From Chrysoporthe austroafricana (lineage: Eukaryota > Ascomycota > Sordariomycetes > Diaporthales > Cryphonectriaceae), in contig JYIP02000005.1 of assembly GCA_001051155.2 (NCBI GenBank), forward strand, positions 3,286,001 to 3,350,000: 64,000 bases of DNA, given 5' to 3'. This document shows positions 56,446 through 64,000 of this stretch, piece by piece (the first letter of the stretch is position 1; each line of letters begins with the position of its first letter). A program made the position numbers and the translations under genes. The notes under the pieces were generated by a model. That model was not told where the DNA came from. It made no database searches and saw only the letters and a list, made by a program, of their open reading frames with translations.

Positions 56446-59400
56446 ATGTCGACGGGCTCGAGCTACTCGGGGAAGCACAACAGCAGGAGTCTCAACAGGA
56501 GCATCAACCGGATCCAGCAGCAGGATGGCGCCGCGAGGAGGAGATCGAGAGCAGGCTCGCGCGCCTTCCAGGGCCAGGTCAGCTACGAGGATGCGTACAA
56601 CTACGCGCTGAGCATTGCCCTGCTGCACTACCTGCTGCAGCCTAAGAAGAAGAGAAAGGAATACATCACCGTGCCCAAGGCCGCGACGAGGGTTCAGTCC
56701 TACACGCACAACATTGGGGATCTGCTCAAGGAGTTCATCCCCACGGGCGGGAGCACGGTAAAGCTCCCTCGGGACTTTCGTGGCTCTCTCGAGAAGCGCA
56801 TGGAACGTGTGGTCAAGGGCACTTTTGACCAGCCGGGCTACAGCGATCCCAATGTGAAGAGAACCTTTGCGGAGGCCTACACAAACTTCACCGAACATGA
56901 CTTCCGCAAGACGATCGACAGGGACCGTACACTCGAGCCCTTGATCCTCAAGTTCTATGCTGCTGCCGTCAAAGCAATGAGTCACGGGAGGGCACCCGAC
57001 GACCATTCGTGGAAGATCCTCATCGACAGGCACCTCGCCCTGTTCGTCAGGCTTATGATGACTATCTTCAGGAAGCATGGGACCGAGAAGGACAAGGAGC
57101 TGATGGCCCGCCTGCAGACGCTGGAACAGAAGTTGTTGCGGAACGACCAGGATTTGTTCATCGACACGGGCCAAGACAAGGAGCACAAGACGATCGAGGT
57201 TGAGATCCCCCACAGTTTTGAAGTCAAGGACATGCATATGGTGCAGATCGTGGGGAAAATCTTTGGCCGGGAAACTGCCCAGCTGCAGTCAGACATCGAC
57301 CTGAACAAAAACATCTGGACGGAGGAGGCGGCCCTCAAGGACCTCAAGGCATACCAGCACCGGCTGGACTCAAATATGGATGGGGCGCTCAGGAGGCAAG
57401 ATTTCGATCTCAACGAATCTTTCGAGGAGTGGAAGAAGGGTGAGCGCGACCACCTCACCTCCATGATGCTGGACATATTAAAGGTCCGCCCAGACCTCGC
57501 CAAGACCGTCACGAGCTTTGACAAGCCGCTACCCGTACGGCCTACGTCTATCTATGGAGAGGACCAGGCGTACGCGGATCTGGCAAAAATGCTAAGCAAC
57601 GACTCTGCCACTGGTCCCTCAGGTGAACCTTCCTTCGGCTTGAGTAATCTCTCTTTGGACGACTCCGCCAGTATTCGAAGTGTTGACGAGGCTAGCTACA
57701 CCTTCATCCCCCCTGACCCGAGATCTTTTTACCGAACGATCCTACAACATGCCATGACTTATGATCAAACACACCCTGAGTCCGAGGACTTCGTACCATT
57801 GTCTCAACAATCACTGGAGCTCCTGAACGATCTGTCTGGCTGGTGGCGGCTTCCGCAGTTCACCAGACATATTGCCTTTCTTGAGGTGGCCGTGCGCAAG
57901 TTTCTGGACCAGGAGATCAGGGGTGAGGAGCTTGATGAGTGCTTCGATTTTGTCAAGAATCCACAGCCAGAGCCCAAGAAGCTGCCGCGCATACAACTTT
58001 ATACAGCCACCTTGGCCGAGATCGATCCAAGCCGGTGGACATTGATAGACTACTCCCTCTACCAGCAGATTCTCGGCGCCCTCCATGACGCGCTTCTGCG
58101 AGATCTCTATGATCTGCTGATGCACTGCTACGAGCCCAAGGCTCCCACCATTGGTGTGGTGATGAGTATTCTCATAAATCACATCTACCCCGACCCTTCC
58201 TTTGTCCGGAAAGAGGAGGACTTGGATCGGTTCTCCAGGCAGCTGGCCGAGGGACTCAAGGCGCAGGCCGATCGCGTCTACCATGGTTTCCTCGAAAATG
58301 AGGTACCTGCGGCAAAGGAGGACTGGAATTTCAGTCATGTTGTGAACCTAGGGAGTGCAGTCACGACGCTGTGCCAGAGGATCAAGAAGAAGTATACCAA
58401 GAACCCAGAAATCATGGGCGTGTCCCCGTTCGCTGTCCTGGTGCAGGCAATATTTCCCAGTTTTGAAGAGGACGCAAAGGCTCTGATTGAGACCATTATC
58501 GTGGCAGCTAAGGAAGCCGGGCTAGAGGTCAATGTCCAGGATGGATTTGATTTGTACAAGGAGCTGGTCGAGGTCCGTAAGATTCACGTCCAATACTTAC
58601 CTGGTCAACCCTTTGCTTTCGACATCGAGGGCCAGTTGGAAGAGTTCGTCTGGCGATGGATCAACGAGGCGGAGAGTAGGATGACATCGTTCGTTGAAGA
58701 AGCTATCAAGCAAGATCAGTTTCAGGTCAGAACGGCACATCCGGACGACATTCCAACAGATACGCAGCGGCATAGTGTCTCCATCATCGACGTCTTCCAA
58801 TTGTTTAATCAGACAGCGGACCAGATATTCCAGCTACACTGGGACAATGATGTCCATCACGCCAAGTTTATGACATCCCTGGCCAAAGCATTCGCTGCCG
58901 GCATAGGTCGGTACTGTGAAATTGTCGAGAGCAAATTCGCCAAGGAGATGGACCGCCAGTCTGCTGCGGAACTGGCAGCAGCGCAACGGACAGCTCAGGA
59001 GCGTATCATGCAGATTGCGAAAGATGCCTGGAATCAAAAGGAGAAGATAGAGCCCTTCCAGTTCTATTCGGAGGTAAGCATCCACCAGCCTCCAGGTCCG
59101 CGGATGATTCTAATCTGACATCGTCCTAGTCATTCGTCAAATTGAACAACATCGAATACGCTATGCAATCGCTTGATAAATTAGAACATCTGATGAATGT
59201 CGATGCATGCGCTGAGCTGCTGAGGGCCAAAGAAGGACCCAAAGACCGTCTACGCAAGCCAGACAAGTATGTCTTCACAGTCAAGGTCGTCGAGGCTGAA
59301 GATATCAAAGCCTGCGACCCTAATGGATACAGTGATCCGTATGTCGTTTTGGTGGACGAATATCAGAAGCGTTTGGCCAAAACACGTGTTATTTCACGGA

Positions 59401-60700
59401 CACTAAACCCCCGTTGGGATGAATCGGTTGACGTTACTGTGACGGGGGCCGTCAATGTGATCGCTACAATATGGGATTACGATACATTCGGAGACCATGA
59501 CTTTGTTGGACGGACTTCTTTAAAACTCGACCCGGTTCACTTCAGCGACTATCTGCCCAGAGAATTCTGGCTGGACCTTGACACACAGGGTCGGCTATTG
59601 ATAAGAGTTAGCATGGAGGGCGAGAAGGATGATATTCAATTCCACTTTGGAAAGGCGTTTAGACATCTGAAGCGGACTGAGCGAGACATGGTGCGGAAGA
59701 TTACTGACAAGGTAAGTCGTTTTCACGGCCACATCTCTTCTGACAATATGGCTCACACGCTCGTCAGCTCTCGACTGTCATCAATGCTTCGCTTTCTCAC
59801 GAGGCTCTGAAGGGCTTGCTCAGCCGTGGCATTGCCGCGTCTATCGGCAACATGTGGAAGACACGGAAGACGGCTGCTCCACCAGTTACACAGCAAGACA
59901 TTGAGAACGCCCTTCAGTCGTTGTTCACTTACTTCGACGAAAACTTCGCAATCATGAAGCAGACACTTACAGATGCGACCATGGTGGCTGTCATGACGAG
60001 GTTGTGGAAGGAGGTGCTGATGGCTATCGAGAACTTACTTGTGCCCCCGCTCTCAGACAAGCCTTCTACGCAGAAGCCACTCACGCAAGTCGAGCTGGAC
60101 GTGGTCTACAAGTGGCTCGAGCTGCTGTTCGAGTTCTTCAACGCCAAGGACGAGGACGGGGAGGTACTCGGCGTCCCGGCGGAGGTCCTGAAGTCGCCTA
60201 AGTGGCATGAGCTGGCGTCGCTGAACTTCTGGTACTTCGACTCGACCGACTCCCTGGTCCGTACGTCAGAGCGTATGGTGGCAGCAACCCAACAGCGCGC
60301 CCAGCAGCAGGTGCAACAAGCCTCACGGCAGTCTGCACCCGCCGCCTTGGGCCCCACGTTCAACGGCGCCGCTTTCGGCAGCATGGGGACGATCCGGCGA
60401 GGTAAGAGCATCATGATGAGCCGTAACTTGGGGACGATGAGGCGGGCAAAGGAGGAGAAGCGTAAGGAGGCCCAGGCAGACCCATCGGATGATATGATCC
60501 TCCGGATCCTGCGCATGCGGCCTGAGGCTGCGGGCTACCTGAGAGAAAGGCACAGGCAGAAAGAGCGTATGGCGGCGAGCCAGGCGGCAGCGGCGATTGT
60601 GAGGCAGAGTATCCACCAGGGGTTCAGTACGGGTGCGTACGGGAATGCTCCTGGTGGTGCGTTCGGACGAGGGGCGTATGGGAACCTGCCGAGGCGGTAG
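56446..60700 (+). CDS. UNC-13/git1-type C2 and MHD-domain protein
   Basis: Large protein related to Munc13-type priming factors; relatives are fission yeast git1 (C2 protein in glucose/cAMP signalling) and yeast Ync13 (cytokinesis). Exons 56446-59073, 59130-59711 and 59768-60700 give 1380 aa. A basic N terminus precedes a long helical region with VSYEDAYNYALSIALLHYLLQ and an MHD1-like section at about 640-770. A C2 domain spans about 920-1030: YVFTVKVVEAEDIKACDPNG, YSDPYVV and WDYDTFGDHDFVG, with Asp residues placed to bind calcium. The MHD2 segment follows (TLTDATMVAVMTRLWKEVL, VVYKWLELLFEFFNA). The C-terminal 120 residues are Gln/Arg/Gly-rich and disordered. Calcium binding is inferred from the Asp pattern. 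Confidence 0.9.
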
Positions 60701-61293
60701 GAAAGCCGGCTTGTTCCTGTGTGGGAGCGTTCAAGTTTGTTTCTGGCATGAGTGCAAGCGGGCGCGTTGTTGATTTGTTCACGGCTACTCTTTGATCGTA
60801 CAGCCTCCACGGGCTGCGAGTATGAAAGCTTAATGACTGACAGAAGATGGTTTCTCTGCTTCGTCCGACAGCGGATACCCCGACTGAGAGGAGCCTGGAG
60901 GGGAGAGGCAACGAAGATGACATTATTATGATTTGGTAGATAACTGCATTAAGTAGCCATATTTGAAGGATTTTGATTAGCAAGGAGGAGATATCCCGTG
61001 TGTGCTGTGTTGAGCCCAATGTTGGTACGGCCAAGGTATAGCGCATGCAGCAGGGTTATGGGAGCAGCGATAATAGTCCGCGATCAAATTTTCCACTGAC
61101 TCTCTAGCCAGGCTGAACCTCTCCCGGATCCCTCACACCTCGGCTGAACCAGACGAACCTGCGCTGTGCCTCCGCTTGTCCGGAGCAATTCTGCCATCTG
61201 ACGTCCTGAAGCTGATCTGTAAGGGCGCAATAGCACCCAGAGTCCCTAGCCTCCTTCGAGAAGGTCTCTCGCAATCGCTCATCCTCCTCTCCC
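60701..61293. promoter_or_regulatory. intergenic, UNC-13-like 3' flank and pyrophosphatase promoter
   Basis: AT-rich on the left; two ATGs near 61043 and 61056 precede the possible long pyrophosphatase start. Where transcription starts decides which protein form is made, and I cannot see this from sequence. Confidence 0.45.
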
Positions 61294-61665
61294 ATGCCGC
61301 CACGCAGAGCGCTGGCCCGGATCCTCACAGCGCCCACGTCCACGCCCAAGCTGCCTGCGTCTCCCCTGCTCGGGTCACCGCAACTACGACGAAATCGCGC
61401 TCTAGCCGCCCCACTATTGCGACCAAGCACCGCAGCCCCTGATTCGGCTGCTACCCCTCCACCGAGCCGGACCCCTCCACATCGACTCCCATGGGCTAGA
61501 AGAAGTTGGCCAACTGGACTTTCCACTCCTCACCGTCCATATTCCACCCTCCTCCTTCCAGCACCACTCTCGTCGCCGAGGGCCAATTCACTCAAGATTT
61601 CGTCCTCTCGCACAGCCCAGATCGCCCGACACCTCTCGGGCTCAACACCAGTCACTGACAGCAAG
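61294..61665 (+). CDS. in-frame N-terminal extension of IPP1, presequence-like
   Basis: 372 bases with no stop codon, in frame with IPP1, beginning [20 protein letters not shown]. It has many Arg, Ser, Ala, Leu and Pro but no Glu and only two Asp (residues 50 and 122). Candidate matrix-protease sites are RPYS at 81-84 and the IARHLSG stretch at 110-116. Composition and position match a mitochondrial presequence. Fungi need pyrophosphatase in both cytosol and mitochondria, so alternative starts from one gene are reasonable, but this may instead be untranslated leader that happens to stay open in GC-rich sequence. Confidence 0.45.
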
Positions 61666-62808
61666 ATGGCTTACACCACCCGCAAGGTCGCTGCTCCCTA
61701 CACCTTCGAGCACAGGGTGTACATCGAGAAGGATGGCGTCCCCGTCTCGCCCTTCCATGACATCCCCCTCTTTGCCAACCAGGAGCAGACCATCCTGAAC
61801 ATGGTTGTCGAGATCCCTCGCTGGACCAATGCCAAGCTCGAGGTGAGTCTGCCGTGCCGGAGCTGTCCTGCCAGCTGCCGCCCCTGGGGCCGTTTCTGCC
61901 GCCGGAGCTTTGCCACCCCCGATCGATCTACCTCACAGAGCTCTTCTTTCGACGTAGGACCCGGGTGGCTAACGTACCTCGATGCTGCAGATCTCCAAGG
62001 AGGAGCTCCTCAACCCCATCAAGCAGGACACTAAGAAGGGCAAGCTTCGATATGTCCGCAACTGCTTCCCCCACAAGGGCTACCTGTGGAACTACGGTGC
62101 CTTCCCCCAGGTATGACAAGACCTCGCTCCCCTCGACTGGAGAATTTAGACCACAGAAGCTGACTGTTTCAATCCAGACCTGGGAGGACCCTAACGTCGT
62201 CCACCCCGAGACCAAGGCCAAGGGCGACAACGACCCTCTCGATGTCTGCGAGATCGGCGAGCTTGTCGGCTACACTGGCCAGGTCAAGCAGGTCAAGGTT
62301 CTCGGCGTCATGGCCCTGCTGGATGAGGAGGAGACTGACTGGAAGGTGATCGTTATCGATGTCAACGACCCTCTGGCCTCCAAGCTCAACGACGTCGAGG
62401 ACGTCGAGCGCCACCTGCCCGGCCTGCTGCGCGCCACCAACGAGTGGTTCCGCATCTACAAGATCCCCGATGGCAAGCCCGAGAACCAGTTCGCCTTCAC
62501 CGGCGAGTGCAAGAACAAGAAGTACGCCATGGATGTCATCCGTGAGTGTGCCGAGGCCTGGGACAGACTCATCACCGGCAAGACTCAGCCTGGTGCCGTC
62601 TCTACGTATGCTCTAACCCCCAACTACTGTATTTTGCGTGACGCGATTACTGACAATCCCCTCTAGCACCAACGTCACCGTAGCCCACTCCCCCAGCCGC
62701 ATCGACCCGAGCCAGCTGCCACCGATCCCCGCCAACGAGAACCTCCCCGCGGAGAAGATCGACGCCTCGATAGACAAGTGGTTCTTCATTAGCGGTGCCT
62801 CCGCATAA
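61666..62808 (+). CDS. IPP1: soluble inorganic pyrophosphatase (IPP1)
   Basis: Hydrolyses pyrophosphate released by biosynthesis, pulling those reactions forward. From the ATG at 61666 the exons 61666-61842, 61991-62110, 62178-62605 and 62667-62808 give 288 aa. The family core is intact: [53 protein letters not shown], the signature [12 protein letters not shown] with its three metal-binding Asp, [14 protein letters not shown] and the C-terminal region. The start [19 protein letters not shown] is the normal cytosolic form. The frame stays open upstream to ATG 61294, adding a 124-residue basic extension (see separate entry), so a second, longer product is possible. Confidence 0.95.
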
Positions 62809-63585
62809 CTGGCTGGCGGTACTCCTTAGGCGGGATTCATCGCAGCCAGCCTGGACCTAGTTGACATCGACCAGGTGGCAAACATAGCTCAATCAATGGT
62901 CTCCGGCCTGGAGAGCTCGAGATGTTCGAGCTCTTCGCTGCTGGCCGAGCCCACGGTCTTCGTGTGATTGGCCCCTCGGGCGTTACATTCGTCGTCGTTC
63001 TGGGTTGGTAGCGTGCAAAGTGGACACCCGTGAAATGATCGCAGAGAACAAAAATTCAAGGCGCTTTGGGTTTCTTGTTAGAGTTCCTTTCTAAAGCTGA
63101 CTGCCCGTTTCGTCATGGTGATTTGTGAAGGAGATGCCCGTATCAGCGCTATGGGGTCCTCTCACGGGATGACCAAACCCTTCTTCTCGGCTCCTCTGGC
63201 TTGTAGAATAATCTCCTACCCAAGTCGGGTATCCTCTCTGGGCCCACCGGTGTACATCCCTTGGACCACAACATTTGAGACTACCTGCACCACACCTCGA
63301 CATCCTCCCTTTTGCGCGGCCTGCCGCTGGCAATCTTATTCGCGCCCTCGGAGGGCATTGAAGTCTTTCCTGTAGCAATCCAGCCACTGTATATAATTAT
63401 AATCCAAGTCTCGGCGATAGCCCGGTCTCCTACGACGCGGACAAAGTTTGAGCCGGACGTCGCGGCGCTGCAGAAGCACCTTTCGTCTCTTCTTTTCTTT
63501 GTCAGACCAACGCCAGACCATCCTGATGATCAATGCTTCCCACCCAATGCATGAACTGCAGTAATATGGATTCAATGCAACAGCC
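62809..63585. other. convergent intergenic region
   Basis: 3' flanks of IPP1 and MRPL44. Contains short ORFs (63115-63554) without domains and an AT-rich stretch near 63388-63410. No gene recognised. Confidence 0.5.
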
Positions 63586-63996
63586 TTATGCGTCCGCCAG
63601 AGCAGCCTGCTTCTGCAACACCCGGGAGTGCCTGTCGCACTCCTCGACGAGGCCCTTGATGCCCATGCTCTCGCAGTCGAGGTCTAGCAGCTTGCCGTCC
63701 TCTGTAGCAACACCACATTAGCCCTCGGAATCTTCTCGCCACCAGAGACCTTCCCGTGTGACTGGGCTTCCCCGGATTAAGGACCGGAGAGGGTAAGGTG
63801 TGGTGGTAAACGTACTGAACTTTACCTGCAGCGAGGTCTTCTCCGCTGCGGTCCTCGGCAGCAGCTTCGTCGTGATCGTCATCCCCTGGCTCCTCGCCGA
63901 CGGGGGCAGGACCGTCAGGAAGAGGCGCGCGGACTTGGACTTGGCTGAGAAGGGGTTGATCTTGGTAGTCACGTCGGTGATGAAGCGGGTGATCAT
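63586..63996 (-). CDS. MRPL44: mitochondrial large-subunit ribosomal protein MRPL44 (mL53)
   Basis: Small protein of the 54S mitochondrial ribosomal subunit. Exons 63816-63996 and 63586-63701 give 98 aa, the same length as the yeast protein. It opens MITRFITDVTTKINPFSAKSK and continues ARLFLTVLPPSARSQGM, both typical of the family. After the 114-nt intron come KDGKLLDLDCESMGIK and EECDRHSRVLQKQ. The intron splits a Lys codon with donor GTACGT. The gene is complete but starts four bases from the window end, so its promoter lies outside. Confidence 0.92.
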
Positions 63997-64000
63997 CTTG

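Overview
This window is nuclear DNA of a filamentous ascomycete (Pezizomycotina, probably Sordariomycetes; the class is inferred). It carries about two dozen protein genes, each with its own promoter, on both strands. Most are split by short introns of about 50-160 nt with fungal GTANGT donors and CAG/TAG acceptors. Their products are eukaryotic (26S proteasome ATPase, CCT chaperonin, 14-3-3, eIF2 gamma, eIF3m, a FG nucleoporin). I see no operons, CRISPR array, prophage, tRNA or rRNA.

Layout. 1-5.7 kb: a possible 3' end of a gene at the left edge, an alpha/beta hydrolase (-) and an uncharacterised Cys-rich protein (+). 5.7-13 kb: RPT1 (-) divergent from CCT4 (+), then an ARS2/Serrate homologue (-). 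13.9-21.5 kb: TspO-like protein (+), mitochondrial ornithine carrier (-), splicing helicase PRP28 (-), mitoribosomal MRPL25 (+), DPH4-like diphthamide co-chaperone (+). 22-33.5 kb: 14-3-3 (-), ATPase inhibitor IF1 (+), nucleoporin NSP1 (-), an acidic LAA2-like protein (+), eIF2 gamma (-). 33.5-37.6 kb: gene-poor, with a broken GRE2-like reductase. 37.6-48 kb: four-TM membrane protein (+), UMP/CMP kinase (+), eIF3m (-), CHK2/PRD-4 kinase (+). 48-56.4 kb: a BAR-PH-ArfGAP protein (-), then a second gene-poor stretch with remains of a P-loop ATPase. 56.4-64 kb: UNC-13/git1-type C2 protein (+), inorganic pyrophosphatase (+), mitoribosomal MRPL44 (-).

The genes are mostly housekeeping. They cover protein folding and turnover (CCT4, RPT1), translation (eIF2 gamma, eIF3m, DPH4), mitochondria (ORT1, MRPL25, MRPL44, IF1, perhaps pyrophosphatase), RNA processing and export (PRP28, ARS2, NSP1) and membrane traffic (ArfGAP, UNC-13-like, LAA2-like). 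I do not see a dedicated new multi-gene system. The most notable points are an in-frame presequence-like extension on the pyrophosphatase that suggests dual targeting, an RPT1 first coding exon that is only the ATG, an N-terminal region of unknown function on the ArfGAP, two unassigned conserved-looking proteins, and two gene graveyards. Exon boundaries were set by hand from splice sites, reading frame and family conservation; coordinates of multi-exon genes include introns.
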